From positions 1,054,001 to 1,118,000 of the forward strand of contig NZ_JACHHZ010000001.1 of assembly GCF_014202975.1 (NCBI RefSeq): a stretch of DNA of 64,000 bases, written 5' to 3'. A program made the translations under genes and the position numbers. Source of the stretch: Povalibacter uvarum (GTDB lineage: Bacteria > Pseudomonadota > Gammaproteobacteria > Steroidobacterales > Steroidobacteraceae). Below are positions 1 to 9,300 of the stretch, piece by piece. Every line of letters starts with the position of its first letter. Position 1 is the first letter of the stretch. The notes below the pieces were generated by a model, which searched no databases, was not told where the DNA came from, and saw only the letters and a list, made by a program, of their open reading frames with translations.

Positions 1-31
1 GCATCCTGGCCGGGAGCGTCAAGGGCTGATC

Positions 32-3000
32 ATGAACGGCGTCATCGCGAGCTTGTTGTCGACTTTGCTTTTCATACCGGGAGCGCTGATGAGTGCGACT
101 CAAGCACCCCAGACGGACTTGCGAGTGCTGGACGAGTTCGCGGACGTCAGCGTCTGGACGCCCGTCGAATCCGATGGTGTCAGTGCGTCGGTTCACAAGG
201 CGCGCGGCATCGAAGGCGATGCATTGGTGCTCGAGTTCGATTTCAACAAGACAGCCGGCTATGCCGCGGCCGTTCGCAAGCTGCCGGTCGAGTTGCCGGA
301 CGACTATGAGATCTCGTTCTGGATGCGGGGCGAGGCTGGGCAGAACCACTTCGAGGTGAAGTTCGTCGACGCATCGGGCGACAACGTGTGGTGGTTCCGG
401 CGGCCGAACTACAAGTTCTCCGGCGACTGGCAGAACATTCGCATCAAACGCCGGCAGATCGAGTTTGCGTGGGGACCCACCAACGACAAGAAGCTGCGGC
501 GGTTCTCTTCCATCGAGTTTGTCGTGAGTGCTGGAGCGCAGGGCGGTGCAGGGAATCTGTGGTTCGATCGACTGGCATTGAAGCCGGTGGTTCGCCAGGA
601 AGTAACCGCCAAGCCTGTCGTGAAGGCCACATCTGAACGAGCGGGGAATCCTGCGGCTGCGATTCTGGATGGCAAGGACACGTCGGGCTGGCGCAGCCAG
701 CGCGTCGCGGGCAAACCCCAGGTACTCACCATCGATCTCCAGGAAGTGAAGGAGTTCGGCGGGCTCGAGATCGACTGGCTGCGCAACCAGCAGGCAACGC
801 AGTACACGATCGACCTGTCCGTCGACGGCAACGCGTGGAAGACGGTGCGGACGGTGACGGCGGGCAACGGCGGTCGCGATTCCCATCTGTTGCCCGAATC
901 CGAAGCGCGCTGGATACGACTGACCATTCCCGATCAGGGTCGCGATGTCGGCATCTCGGAGCTGCACGTTCGCGATCTCGAGTTCGGTGCCTCGCCGAAT
1001 GCTTTCGTGCAGGCGCTGGCCAAGCAGAGCAAGCGAGGATGCTATCCACGGGCGTTCTACGACGAGCAGCTCTACTGGACGCTGATCGGCGTCGATGGCG
1101 ATTCGGAGGAAGCATTGTTCTCGGAGGATGGCGCGATCGAAGCCCGCAAGGCCGGTTACTCCATCGAGCCCTTCATCCTGTCCGGCAAGGAACTGATTAC
1201 CTGGGCCGACGTGAAGGCGACGCAATCGCTGGCGGAACGCTATCTTCCGATTCCCACCGTTCAATGGCGCCACCCACAAGTCGATCTGTCGATTACGGCG
1301 CTGTCGGGAGGTGAGCGTGGCGATGCGCACACTCGCATGACTTATCGCGTGACCAATCCCGGTACTTCGGCACGGAAGCTCACGCTCGCCCTCGCGGTGC
1401 GTCCGTTCCAGGTCAATCCGCCAGCGCAGTTCCTGAACACAGCGGGGGGCTTCACGCCGATCCAGGATCTGGCCTGGGAAAACGGCGCGGTTCGCGTCGA
1501 CGGGATCGCATCGGTCCTGCCCCAGACGGCGCCGCGAACCTTCGTTGCCATGCCATTCGATGCCGATTCGCCCTGCGAGTGGCTGACGTCGCAAGTGAAG
1601 GCGACGTCGGTGCACGATGAGACTGGCTTCGCGACGGGTGCGCTTCTCTATGATCTCGACCTTGCCGCCGGTGCGTCGACGGACATCGTTCTCGACCTGC
1701 CGCAGCATGCGCAGCGCGATCGTCCAGTGCAGGCGCTTGCCCCACAAACGGAAGAGACGGTGAGAACGCAGTGGCGCGAGAAGCTCAATCGCGTTCAGCT
1801 CGATCTGCCGAAGGACGGCAAGGTCTGGTTCGACACGCTGCGGACGTCGCTGGCCCATGTGCTGATCAATCGCGACGGCCCGGGACTTCAGCCGGGATCT
1901 CGATCCTATGAGCGCTCCTGGATACGCGACGGAGCGATGACTTCGGAGTTGCTGCTTCGCATGGGCCACGGCGATGTCGCGAAGGAGTTTCTGCTCTGGT
2001 ATGCCGACTACCAGTTCGCGAACGGCAAGATTCCCTGTTGTGTCGATGTGCGCGGTGCCGACCCGGTGCCGGAGAACGACAGCGGGGGCGAATTCCTGTT
2101 CCTGGTGAGCGAACTCTATCGTTACACCGGTGACAAGGAGTTGCTGCGCAAGATGTGGCCGCGCGTGGTCAATGCAGTGGCGTTCATGGACAAGCTGCGG
2201 CAGTCGGAACGCACTGAAGCGAACAAGCAGGGCGATCGGCGTGCGTTCTACGGCTTGATGCCCGCTTCGATCAGTCACGAAGGCTATTCGGCCAAGCCGA
2301 TGCATTCATACTGGGACGACTTCTGGGCGCTGACTGGCTACGAGGCAGCGGTGAAGATCGCACGCGCACTCGATGAGAAGGCCGAGATGCGGACGTTCAT
2401 CACCTCGCGGGATGAGTTCCGGTCCGATCTGTACCGCTCGCTGCAGGTCGCGATGGCCATGCACAAGATCGACTATCTCCCTGGCGCGGCCGAGCTCGGC
2501 GACTTCGACGCGACTTCCACGTCCATCGCCTTGTCTCCGGGTGGCGAGCAGCAGATGTTGCCGCCAACCGCCCTGATGGCGACGTTCGAACGCTACTGGG
2601 ACAACTTCGACAAGCGCCGCGCCGATACCAGCTGGGATGCATACACGCCATACGAGCTTCGCAACCTGGGAACATTCATTCGGCTGGGCTGGCGCGATCG
2701 TGCGCACGAACTGCTCGAGTTCTTCATGAACGATCGTCGTCCCGGTGACTGGAATCAGTGGGCCGAAGTCGTCGGGCGCGAAGTGCGGAAGACGCGCTTC
2801 ATCGGCGACATGCCGCACGGATGGGTCGCATCCGACTATGGGCGTTCGCTCCTCGACATGTTCGCGTACGAACGGCCTGCCGACGATACCTTGGTTCTGA
2901 TGGCAGGCGTGCCGAAGACATGGATCGAGAAGGACGGCTTTGCGGTTCGTGACCTGCGAACGCCTTATGGGCTGCTGAGCTACTCGTTCAAAGTCGAAGG

Positions 3001-3172
3001 CAGGGTCCGGGTTCTAGAGATCGAGAAGATGCTGCTGCCGCTCGGCGGGATCGCAGTGAGCTGGCCGGAACGTCCTCCAGGCGGTCAGACCATCAAAGCT
3101 GGCACTGCCCGCTGGTTCGGAGAGGAACTGCGCGTCGGGTCGCTGCCTTTCAGGATCGAGTTCTCGGAATGA
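32..3172 (+). CDS. Secreted discoidin-domain protein with six-hairpin glycosidase-like region
   Basis: Protein of 1046 aa. An N-terminal hydrophobic stretch ending in Ala-Thr-Gln-Ala (about residues 1-25) looks like a signal peptide, so export is likely. Residues about 30-185 resemble a beta-sandwich carbohydrate-binding module, and about 195-315 resemble an F5/8 type C (discoidin) domain. From about residue 590 a helical region rich in Trp/Tyr/Asp resembles the (alpha/alpha)6 six-hairpin glycosidase fold, as in glycogen-debranching or GH-type enzymes. Substrate is unknown. The next genes, a GH1 beta-glucosidase and a sugar-type ABC ATPase, support a role in glycan use. The ATG start is preceded by AAGGG. 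The upstream neighbour lies outside the window, so operon membership cannot be judged. Confidence 0.75.
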   Translation: MNGVIASLLSTLLFIPGALMSATQAPQTDLRVLDEFADVSVWTPVESDGVSASVHKARGIEGDALVLEFDFNKTAGYAAAVRKLPVELPDDYEISFWMRGEAGQNHFEVKFVDASGDNVWWFRRPNYKFSGDWQNIRIKRRQIEFAWGPTNDKKLRRFSSIEFVVSAGAQGGAGNLWFDRLALKPVVRQEVTAKPVVKATSERAGNPAAAILDGKDTSGWRSQRVAGKPQVLTIDLQEVKEFGGLEIDWLRNQQATQYTIDLSVDGNAWKTVRTVTAGNGGRDSHLLPESEARWIRLTIPDQGRDVGISELHVRDLEFGASPNAFVQALAKQSKRGCYPRAFYDEQLYWTLIGVDGDSEEALFSEDGAIEARKAGYSIEPFILSGKELITWADVKATQSLAERYLPIPTVQWRHPQVDLSITALSGGERGDAHTRMTYRVTNPGTSARKLTLALAVRPFQVNPPAQFLNTAGGFTPIQDLAWENGAVRVDGIASVLPQTAPRTFVAMPFDADSPCEWLTSQVKATSVHDETGFATGALLYDLDLAAGASTDIVLDLPQHAQRDRPVQALAPQTEETVRTQWREKLNRVQLDLPKDGKVWFDTLRTSLAHVLINRDGPGLQPGSRSYERSWIRDGAMTSELLLRMGHGDVAKEFLLWYADYQFANGKIPCCVDVRGADPVPENDSGGEFLFLVSELYRYTGDKELLRKMWPRVVNAVAFMDKLRQSERTEANKQGDRRAFYGLMPASISHEGYSAKPMHSYWDDFWALTGYEAAVKIARALDEKAEMRTFITSRDEFRSDLYRSLQVAMAMHKIDYLPGAAELGDFDATSTSIALSPGGEQQMLPPTALMATFERYWDNFDKRRADTSWDAYTPYELRNLGTFIRLGWRDRAHELLEFFMNDRRPGDWNQWAEVVGREVRKTRFIGDMPHGWVASDYGRSLLDMFAYERPADDTLVLMAGVPKTWIEKDGFAVRDLRTPYGLLSYSFKVEGRVRVLEIEKMLLPLGGIAVSWPERPPGGQTIKAGTARWFGEELRVGSLPFRIEFSE

Positions 3173-3188
3173 GGAGACAAGAGTTGCA

Positions 3189-3268
3189 CACGGAGGTCAC
3201 GGAGACCACGGAGCGGAAGACCATCAGTTTCCCACTCTCCGATCTCCGTGCTCTCCGTGAACTCCGTG
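3189..3268. repeat. CACGGAG 9-bp-period convergent array (copy 1)
   Basis: Three CACGGAG units begin at 3189, 3198 and 3207, exactly 9 bp apart. After about 30 bp, three inverted CTCCGTG units begin at 3244, 3253 and 3262. The RNA of either strand would fold into a long stem. It lies between two convergent genes (stops at 3172 and 3286). Copies with the same geometry occur at 54081 and 56982. Confidence 0.9.
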
Positions 3269-3285
3269 TGAAATTCCGTCGTCTC

Positions 3286-4638
3286 TCAGAAAAGGACAGC
3301 GCCGTTCGAAGCGATGACGCCGGAGTAGAACGTCGCGCTGGCCTTCGGCGTGCGCTTCTGGGTGGCATAGTCGACGTGGATGATGCCGAAGCGCTTCGAG
3401 TAACCAAGCGCCCATTCGAAGTTGTCGAGCATCGACCATGCGAAATAGCCGCGCACATCGACTCCCGCGCGCATTGCATCGTGGACGGCGCGGATGTGAG
3501 TGCGGAAGTATTCGACACGTCGCGGATCGTCCAGCACGTCTCCTGCAGCCGTCGCTGGATCGGCGAAGGCGGCGCCGTTCTCGGTGACATAGATCGGCGG
3601 CGCGCCGTATCTATCCTTGATCCACAGAAGGGTGTCGGTGAGCCCTTGCGGAAAAACTTCCCAGCCCATTTCGGTGTGAGCCACCTGCGATTGGCGTACA
3701 GGCGCGGCTCGCAGCGGCCAGGCGCCGGGATCGTTTCGAACGACGGCGCGCGTGTAGTAGTTGAGACCGATGAAATCGATGGGCTGACGGATCTGTTCGA
3801 CATCGGACGCCGGCCAATCAGGCCAGGCCTCGCCGAAGACGTCACGCAGCTCCTCGGGATAACGACCCAGCATCGCGGGTTCGATGAACTGGCGATTCAT
3901 CTGAGCTTCCGCCCGACGGGTGGCCGCGACGTCCTCGCTCGACGTGCTCGCTGGATACTTGGGCTCGATGTTGACCACCAGCCCGATCTGGTGACGACCT
4001 GTTGCGCGATAAGCCTGAACCGCCGCGCCATGGGCGCGCATCAGATTGTGCGTGGCGATCGGTGCTTCGAACAGGCTGCGATGGCCCGGCGCCGCGGTGC
4101 CGTGCAGGTAGCCATTGTCCGAAACGACCCAGGGCTCGTTCAGTGTCGCCCACAGCTTGATGCGATCGTCGAAGCGGCGAAAGACGCTCTCGGCGTAGTC
4201 GGCAAACCAGCCCGCGATATCGCGATTCAGCCAGCCGCCGCGGTCATCGAGCGCGACGGGCAAGTCCCAGTGGAAGAGCGTGGCAGTCGGCTGAATGCCT
4301 TTCTCCAGCAACCGGTCGACGAGCCGCTCGTAGAATCCCAGGCCGGCGGGATTCACACGGCCCGTGCCTTCGGGAAGAATGCGGCTCCACGCGATGCTGA
4401 ACCGGTAGGCCTGCAGGCCGAGCTGCTTCATCAGCTCGATGTCGCTCTCGTAGCGCCGATAGTGATCGCAGGCGATGTCGCCGTTCTCATCGTTCACGAC
4501 GCGGCCGCGCGTGTGGCTGAAGCGATGCCACACGTTCATGCCCGCGCCGTCGGCAAGCGGCGATCCTTCGATCTGGTAGGCCGAGGTCGCGCAGCCCCAG
4601 ACGAAGTCGTCGGGGAAGCGGTTGGTGGGAACGGTCAT
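3286..4638 (-). CDS. GH1 family beta-glucosidase
   Basis: About 450 aa, the usual length of glycoside hydrolase family 1. The acid/base motif NEP (Glu168) and the nucleophile motif ENG (Glu353) are both present. So are the N-terminal FVWGCATSAYQIEG signature and the C-terminal SMLDNFEWALGY segment that lines the glucose subsite. It should hydrolyse terminal beta-glucosides, probably in the cytoplasm, as no signal peptide is seen. The start was set at the ATG giving Met-Thr-Val-Pro because homology begins there; another in-frame ATG lies five codons upstream. It converges on the glycosidase-like gene to its left and is divergent from the UgpC-type ATPase on its right, only 72 bp away. Confidence 0.93.
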   Translation of the reverse strand: MTVPTNRFPDDFVWGCATSAYQIEGSPLADGAGMNVWHRFSHTRGRVVNDENGDIACDHYRRYESDIELMKQLGLQAYRFSIAWSRILPEGTGRVNPAGLGFYERLVDRLLEKGIQPTATLFHWDLPVALDDRGGWLNRDIAGWFADYAESVFRRFDDRIKLWATLNEPWVVSDNGYLHGTAAPGHRSLFEAPIATHNLMRAHGAAVQAYRATGRHQIGLVVNIEPKYPASTSSEDVAATRRAEAQMNRQFIEPAMLGRYPEELRDVFGEAWPDWPASDVEQIRQPIDFIGLNYYTRAVVRNDPGAWPLRAAPVRQSQVAHTEMGWEVFPQGLTDTLLWIKDRYGAPPIYVTENGAAFADPATAAGDVLDDPRRVEYFRTHIRAVHDAMRAGVDVRGYFAWSMLDNFEWALGYSKRFGIIHVDYATQKRTPKASATFYSGVIASNGAVLF

Positions 4639-4710
4639 GGGGATCCGGGCCATGGGAATTCGAGTGTACATGCACGCGTCGAACGGACGCATGTGATCTG
4701 AGGAAACGGC

Positions 4711-5802
4711 ATGGCCGAAGTCGCGCTTCGATCGGTGCGTAAGGTTTACAACAACGGCCACGTTGCCGTTGCAGGCGCCGATGTCGCTATCGGTGACGGC
4801 GAACTGCTCGTGCTGGTCGGTCCATCCGGCTGCGGCAAGAGCACATTGCTGCGCATGATCGCCGGTCTCGAAGAGGTGACCCAGGGAACGATTCACATCG
4901 GCAATCAGGACGTGACGCAACTCGAGCCACGCGATCGCGACATCGCGATGGTGTTTCAGAGCTATGCGCTCTATCCGCACATGACGGTGGCGGAGAACCT
5001 CGGCTTCGGATTGAAGCTGCGCGGGTACAGTGCGGCTGACATCGCGGCCCGCGTGACGAAGTCGGCCGCGATGCTCGAACTGGAAGCGCTGCTCGATCGG
5101 CTGCCCAAGCAACTGTCAGGCGGCCAGCGACAGCGCGTCGCATTGGGAAGGGCGCTTGTGCGCCAGCCGCAGGTCTTCCTGCTGGATGAGCCGCTGTCGA
5201 ATCTCGATGCGAGATTGCGCACGACGACGCGAACGGAAATCGCCCGGCTGCATCGTTCGCTGGGCACGACGATGATCTATGTGACTCACGACCAGGTCGA
5301 AGCCATGACGCTCGGGCAGCGCATCGTCGTCATGAATCACGGCGTGGTCCAGCAGATCGATACACCCATGAGGATTTACGCGCATCCGGCCAATCTGTTC
5401 GTGGCCGGATTCCTCGGCAATCCTGCGATGAATCTATGGCGCGGGCAGCTGAAGGCGGAAGGAAGTCTGTTGCACCTGACGAAACAGGGCCATGTGCTGT
5501 CGCTCGGGAGCAGCGCTGCGCGTGTCAACGGAAGAACCGATGTGGTCGTCGGTGTGCGGCCCGAGAACGTGCATCGCATCTCGGCGCACGACCTCTCGCA
5601 TGGGATTCGCTTCGAAGCCGCCGTCGACCTCGTTGAATCCGTCGGCAGCGAAGCGTTCATCCATGCCCGGCATGGTGATTGGACGGTGGTGGTCAGAGTG
5701 TCGCCGCACGACTTGCCTGCGGCGGGTGCGACCGTGACGCTCGGGATCGCGCCGGAGAGCCTGCATTTCTTCGATGCGGAGACGGGCGGAAGAATCGACT
5801 GA
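4711..5802 (+). CDS. ugpC: Sugar ABC transporter ATP-binding protein (UgpC/MalK type)
   Basis: Protein of 363 aa with Walker A GPSGCGKST (37-45), Q-loop VFQSYALYPH, signature LSGGQ (135-139), Walker B VFLLDEP (155-161) and a C-terminal TOBE/MalK-like regulatory domain. It powers a CUT1-type importer for oligosaccharides or glycerol phosphates at the inner membrane. No permease or binding protein lies beside it here. Either they are outside the window or this ATPase serves several importers, as is known for MsmK-like proteins. The beta-glucosidase next door suggests a glucoside substrate; this is inference. Confidence 0.9.
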   Translation: MAEVALRSVRKVYNNGHVAVAGADVAIGDGELLVLVGPSGCGKSTLLRMIAGLEEVTQGTIHIGNQDVTQLEPRDRDIAMVFQSYALYPHMTVAENLGFGLKLRGYSAADIAARVTKSAAMLELEALLDRLPKQLSGGQRQRVALGRALVRQPQVFLLDEPLSNLDARLRTTTRTEIARLHRSLGTTMIYVTHDQVEAMTLGQRIVVMNHGVVQQIDTPMRIYAHPANLFVAGFLGNPAMNLWRGQLKAEGSLLHLTKQGHVLSLGSSAARVNGRTDVVVGVRPENVHRISAHDLSHGIRFEAAVDLVESVGSEAFIHARHGDWTVVVRVSPHDLPAAGATVTLGIAPESLHFFDAETGGRID

Positions 5803-5811
5803 ACCAGCTGC

Positions 5812-5880
5812 CGTCATTCCCGCGAAAGCGGGAATCCATCCGATCCGGCCGGATGGACTCCCGCTTTCGCGGGAGTGACG
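5812..5880. repeat. Long palindromic intergenic repeat (CCCGCGAAAGCGGG type)
   Basis: Two arms of about 31 nt with two mismatches and a short centre. Each arm contains its own smaller palindrome CCCGCGAAAGCGGG. A further partial copy (GGACTCCCGCCTGTGGG) follows to about 5910. It lies between the convergent ugpC and glyA stops and could end transcription in both directions. This motif type is widespread in proteobacterial intergenic DNA. Confidence 0.85.
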
Positions 5881-5917
5881 AGCATCAGCTGGACTCCCGC
5901 CTGTGGGGGGAGGTCGC

Positions 5918-7177
5918 TTACTCCAGCCCCGGCACCGGAAAGCGCGCACACAGTCCGCGCACCTCATCGTGGATTCCTTCCAGCGTCTTCTGATCCTCAT
6001 GTGCCCGCATCGCGCGCGTCATGAAGTCAGCCACCAGGACCATCTCGGCTTCGCCGAGCCCTCGCGTCGTCATTGCCGGCGTGCCCAGCCGGATACCGCT
6101 CGGCCGCAGCGGCGGACGAGGATCATCGGGAATGACCTGCTTGTTGACCGTGAGGCCCGCAACGTCGAGCGCTGCTTCCGCGACGCGGCCATCGATGCCG
6201 AACGATTGAATGGTGTCGATCACCAGCAAGTGATTCTCGGTGCCACCGGTGATGAGTTTGCAACCTCGCTGCAGCAGCTCGGCGGCGAGACGCTGTGCGT
6301 TGCGGATTACCTGCTGCGCGTAGGCTTTGAAAGCAGGCTCGGCCGCCAGCTTCAGCGTCACTGCGATACCTGCCACGGCGTTCATGTGCGGACCGCCCTG
6401 CATTCCAGGAAACACCGCCTGATCGATGCGCTGTGCGAGCGATGACTTGCACAGAATCAAACCGCCGCGTGGACCGCGCAGCGACTTGTGGGTCGTCGTC
6501 GTCACGATGTCGAAGCCTGCGTCGATCGGATTCGCGAGGGCGCCGCCAGCGATGAGGCCGCCGATGTGTGAAACGTCGGCCATGGTCAATGCGCCGACTT
6601 CGTCGGCGATCGCACGAAAGCGAGCGTAGTCCAGCTCTCGCGGATACGAAGAGTGACCGCAGAGCACGATCTTCGGCCGCACGTCGAGCGCGAGCGAACG
6701 GACATGGTCGTAGTCGATGTGGCCGTCGGGCGGCGATGTCTTGTAGCGAACGAAGTTGAAGATCTTGCCCATCGCGGACACCGGCGCGCCGTGCGTCAGA
6801 TGGCCGCCGTGCGAAAGATCCATCGCCAGTACCGTGTCCCCGGGCTGAAGGCACGCCATGTAGACCGCCTGGTTCATCGGCGATCCGCTCAGCGGTTGCA
6901 CGTTCGCATGTTCGGCCCGAAAGAGCTGTTTTGCGCGCTCGACAGCAAGCGTTTCGATCCGGTCGGTGTAGGCCTGGCCGCCGTAATAGCGCCGCCCCGG
7001 ATAGCCCTCGGCGTACTTGTTCGCGAATACGCTGCCATTGGTCGCGTAGACCTCGGGGAACGCATAGTTTTCCGAGGGAATCAGTTCCAGTCCTTCGCGC
7101 TGACGGCGTTCCTCGCCGATGATCGCCGCGTGGACATCCGGATCCGAAGACCTGAGAAGCTCGAGTGTGGATTGCAT
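5918..7177 (-). CDS. glyA: Serine hydroxymethyltransferase
   Basis: 419 aa, normal for the family. It interconverts serine plus tetrahydrofolate with glycine plus 5,10-methylene-THF, using PLP bound by the lysine in TTTTHKS (Lys231). Also seen are the folate-site ENYAFPEVYAT stretch and the GYPGRRYYGG motif. The start ATG at 7177 is fixed by a good ribosome site (AGGAG, about 9 nt upstream). An open frame continues upstream to 7273, but that DNA is the riboswitch leader and should not be translated. Expression is probably controlled by the ZTP riboswitch at 7207-7300, linking one-carbon supply to purine status. Confidence 0.97.
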   Translation of the reverse strand: MQSTLELLRSSDPDVHAAIIGEERRQREGLELIPSENYAFPEVYATNGSVFANKYAEGYPGRRYYGGQAYTDRIETLAVERAKQLFRAEHANVQPLSGSPMNQAVYMACLQPGDTVLAMDLSHGGHLTHGAPVSAMGKIFNFVRYKTSPPDGHIDYDHVRSLALDVRPKIVLCGHSSYPRELDYARFRAIADEVGALTMADVSHIGGLIAGGALANPIDAGFDIVTTTTHKSLRGPRGGLILCKSSLAQRIDQAVFPGMQGGPHMNAVAGIAVTLKLAAEPAFKAYAQQVIRNAQRLAAELLQRGCKLITGGTENHLLVIDTIQSFGIDGRVAEAALDVAGLTVNKQVIPDDPRPPLRPSGIRLGTPAMTTRGLGEAEMVLVADFMTRAMRAHEDQKTLEGIHDEVRGLCARFPVPGLE

Positions 7178-7206
7178 GCCGGCTCGCTCCTGAAGAAGGG
7201 GACATT

Positions 7207-7300
7207 GAGTGCCCAGGCGAGCGGCGGTCGGCAGGAGGGGCTCCCGCGGGCGTGCTTCCCGATGGTTATCCATCTACGCCAGTTACACGCTTGACCCCAT
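7207..7300 (-). promoter_or_regulatory. ZTP (pfl-motif) riboswitch in glyA leader
   Basis: Read on the minus strand, the leader carries the conserved pfl-motif segments in order. These are GTGTAACTGGCG (about 7288-7277), a small hairpin ATGG-ATAA-CCAT followed by CGGGAAGC, a variable linker, then GCCTGGGCA (7218-7210). This class senses ZTP/ZMP and is known upstream of glyA and purine genes. The segment GCTCGC (7222-7217) is complementary to GCGAGC (7187-7182), which directly abuts the AGGAG ribosome site. An on-switch at translation is therefore plausible: ligand holds the aptamer and frees the ribosome site. The mechanism is inference. Confidence 0.85.
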
Positions 7301-7328
7301 CGTACGTGAAGCCTTCCGGCGAGCGCAA
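7299..7328 (-). promoter_or_regulatory. Candidate sigma-70 promoter of glyA
   Basis: On the minus strand TTGCGC (7328-7323) is followed after 18 nt by TACGAT (7304-7299). This would start the transcript at the first bases of the riboswitch. The match is moderate. Confidence 0.5.
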
Positions 7329-7423
7329 TCGTGCGTCGCGACGTGCGTGAAGATTCGTGGCGCAGTAGCCAGTCCGCCGACCTTCGGTAACAATCCGGCG
7401 GCTATCGGGCCACGAGCACGCCA

Positions 7424-8290
7424 ATGCCACTGAACTACGAAAACCTGATGAACATGCAGTTCGAGCCGGTCATCGCGGACTACTCGAAGAAGGACACCAT
7501 CCTCTATGCACTGGGCCTCGGCGTAGGCGCCGCGGATCCATTCGACCCGGCCGAGCTCAAGTACGTCTACGAACGCAAGCTCGTCGCACTTCCCATGATG
7601 GCTGTGACGCTGGGCGCCGGTGCGATGCGGCTGGCGGACCCGAAGTTCGGCGTCAACTACACGATGCTGCTGCACGGCGAGCAGACGCTGCAGGTTCACA
7701 AGCCGCTGCCCGTCGAAGGAACGTTCATCAGCGAATCGAAGATCGACGAGATCTACGACAAGGGCGCAGCGAAAGGCGCCGTCATGTACTTCACGCGCAA
7801 GCTGTACGAGAAGGCGAGCGGTGATCTTCTCGTGACGATGTGCAACGTCGTGTTCCTGCGGGCCGACGGCGGCTTCGGCGGCAAGAGCGATGGCGCACCG
7901 AAGCTGCGTGCAGTGCCGTCTGATCGACCGGCGGATCTGCAGGTGCCGATTCATGCATCGCTGAACCAGGCGCTGATCTACCGGCTGTCGGGCGACTACA
8001 ACCCGTTGCACATCGATCCGGAGGTGGCGAAACAGGCCGGCTTCGATCGGCCGATCCTTCATGGACTCGGCGCCTACGGAATGGTCGGTCGCGCGTTGAT
8101 CAAGGCGCTGTGCGCCGACGATCCGGCGCGGATGAAGCGCCTCGACGTGCGATTCAGCAGCCCGGTCTATCCGGGGGAGCCGCTGCACGCAGAGGTGTGG
8201 CACATGGGCAGCGGCGACGCCGCATTCAGGCTGATCGCCACGAATCGCAAAGTGGTCGTCGAAGACTTCGGGCGTTTCGAATATTCCTGA
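7424..8290 (+). CDS. MaoC-like (R)-specific enoyl-CoA hydratase (hydratase 2)
   Basis: 288 aa, double hot-dog architecture as in eukaryotic-type hydratase 2 proteins. The catalytic hydratase 2 motif YRLSGDYNPLHIDPEVAKQA places Asp191 and His196 at the active site. It probably hydrates trans-2-enoyl-CoA to (R)-3-hydroxyacyl-CoA in lipid breakdown. The N-terminal half lacks the motif and probably binds the acyl chain. It is divergent from glyA with 246 bp between, mostly the glyA leader. The ATG start is accepted because the family N-terminus (Asn-Met-Gln-Phe) follows closely. Confidence 0.88.
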   Translation: MPLNYENLMNMQFEPVIADYSKKDTILYALGLGVGAADPFDPAELKYVYERKLVALPMMAVTLGAGAMRLADPKFGVNYTMLLHGEQTLQVHKPLPVEGTFISESKIDEIYDKGAAKGAVMYFTRKLYEKASGDLLVTMCNVVFLRADGGFGGKSDGAPKLRAVPSDRPADLQVPIHASLNQALIYRLSGDYNPLHIDPEVAKQAGFDRPILHGLGAYGMVGRALIKALCADDPARMKRLDVRFSSPVYPGEPLHAEVWHMGSGDAAFRLIATNRKVVVEDFGRFEYS

Positions 8291-8301
8291 AGAAGTAGAT
8301 A

Positions 8302-8375
8302 GCGGATGGCGGATGGTGAATAGTCGGACCGGACCGCCGGACTCCGCTATTCACCATCCGCTATCCGCCATCCGC
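8302..8375. repeat. GGATGGC heptamer hairpin (copy 1)
   Basis: The left arm (8302-8323) is built of GGATGGC/GGATGGT units ending in GAATAG. The right arm (8347-8375) is its complement with one extra heptamer (CTATCCG) inserted. The right arm ends 5 nt before the GAGG ribosome site of the next gene. A second copy lies at 38128-38217. Confidence 0.9.
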
Positions 8376-8389
8376 TTCCCGAGGTGACC

Positions 8390-9211
8390 ATGGCTTTCTC
8401 CGCCTGTGGCGTCGTCACGATCACCACTGACTTCGGGCATCAGGGTCCCTTCGTCGCGACGATGAAGGGGCAGATGCTGGGCCGGTTCGCCGACGCCAAA
8501 ATCATCGACGTCACCCACGAGGTCCCGGTCTACTGGCCGGCCGAGGCGGGGTTCTGGCTTTCCCGGGCGTATCCCTATTTCCCAGTTGGCAGCGTGCACG
8601 TGGCCGTCGTCGACCCGGGGGTCGGCACGAAGCGGGACATCATTGCCGTGGAGGCTGACGGACACGGCTTCCTGGCCCCGGACAATGGCCTGCTGGCTCC
8701 AGTAATCGGCCGGGCGAAGTCGGCCCAGATCTATCGGCTGGACCTGCAGGCCGCCCGGAACCGGTTTCACCTGCCGGCGCCAAGCGCCACCTTCCACGGC
8801 CGGGACATATTTGCGCCGATCGCCGCCGAACTGGCCGCTGGACGGGCCTCATTGGCCGATCTGGGGCCGGTTCTCAAGGAGATCGTGCCGGCCTGGGTGG
8901 ACGAGCCGGCGGTGACGGGTGACCAGGTCAGCGGGGTCATCATCACGATGGATCACTTCGGGAATCTCATCACGAACATCGATGCCCGCCTGATCGAGCG
9001 GTTCGCTCACCCGGTCGTCCGGACCTCCGGCCACAGTTTCCCCTTGAGACGCACCTACGGGGACGTACGGCCGGGCCAGTACCTCGCCCTGATCAATTCC
9101 TTCGGTGTGGTCGAGATCGCCAGGGCCGAGCAGAGCGCGGCCGAGGGGCTGGGACTGGGCCGCGGCGCGCCCGTTGTGGTCGCCAACCAGGGACATCCCC
9201 TGATCACCTGA
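8390..9211 (+). CDS. SAM hydroxide adenosyltransferase (DUF62 SAM hydrolase)
   Basis: 273 aa from the ATG at 8390, which has GAGG 5 nt upstream; a GTG two codons earlier is less likely. Motifs typical of the SAM hydroxide adenosyltransferase family are seen: TTDFGHQGPFVATMKG near the N-terminus, VDPGVGT, HGRDIF and the C-terminal NSFG segment. The family hydrolyses S-adenosylmethionine to adenosine and methionine; the physiological purpose is unclear. It is probably cytoplasmic. A heptamer hairpin lies directly in its 5' leader. No neighbour indicates a pathway, though the window also has SAM-sensing control of methionine synthesis. Confidence 0.88.
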   Translation: MAFSACGVVTITTDFGHQGPFVATMKGQMLGRFADAKIIDVTHEVPVYWPAEAGFWLSRAYPYFPVGSVHVAVVDPGVGTKRDIIAVEADGHGFLAPDNGLLAPVIGRAKSAQIYRLDLQAARNRFHLPAPSATFHGRDIFAPIAAELAAGRASLADLGPVLKEIVPAWVDEPAVTGDQVSGVIITMDHFGNLITNIDARLIERFAHPVVRTSGHSFPLRRTYGDVRPGQYLALINSFGVVEIARAEQSAAEGLGLGRGAPVVVANQGHPLIT

Positions 9212-9300
9212 AGGGTCGCCTGAAAGCCATTGAATTGGCGGGCGGACGAACCATTTACGAGGCATCGGTCCAACCTTCGGGAATTGCCGCGAAACGGCCA

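Noticed and set aside
3189-3268. Short regularly spaced repeats as a CRISPR array
   Set aside because: Units of 7-9 bp, no spacers of CRISPR size, inverted halves and no cas genes.
7178-7273. N-terminal extension of glyA by 32 codons
   Set aside because: The DNA is the ZTP riboswitch leader and the ATG at 7177 has the ribosome site; family length fits 419 aa.
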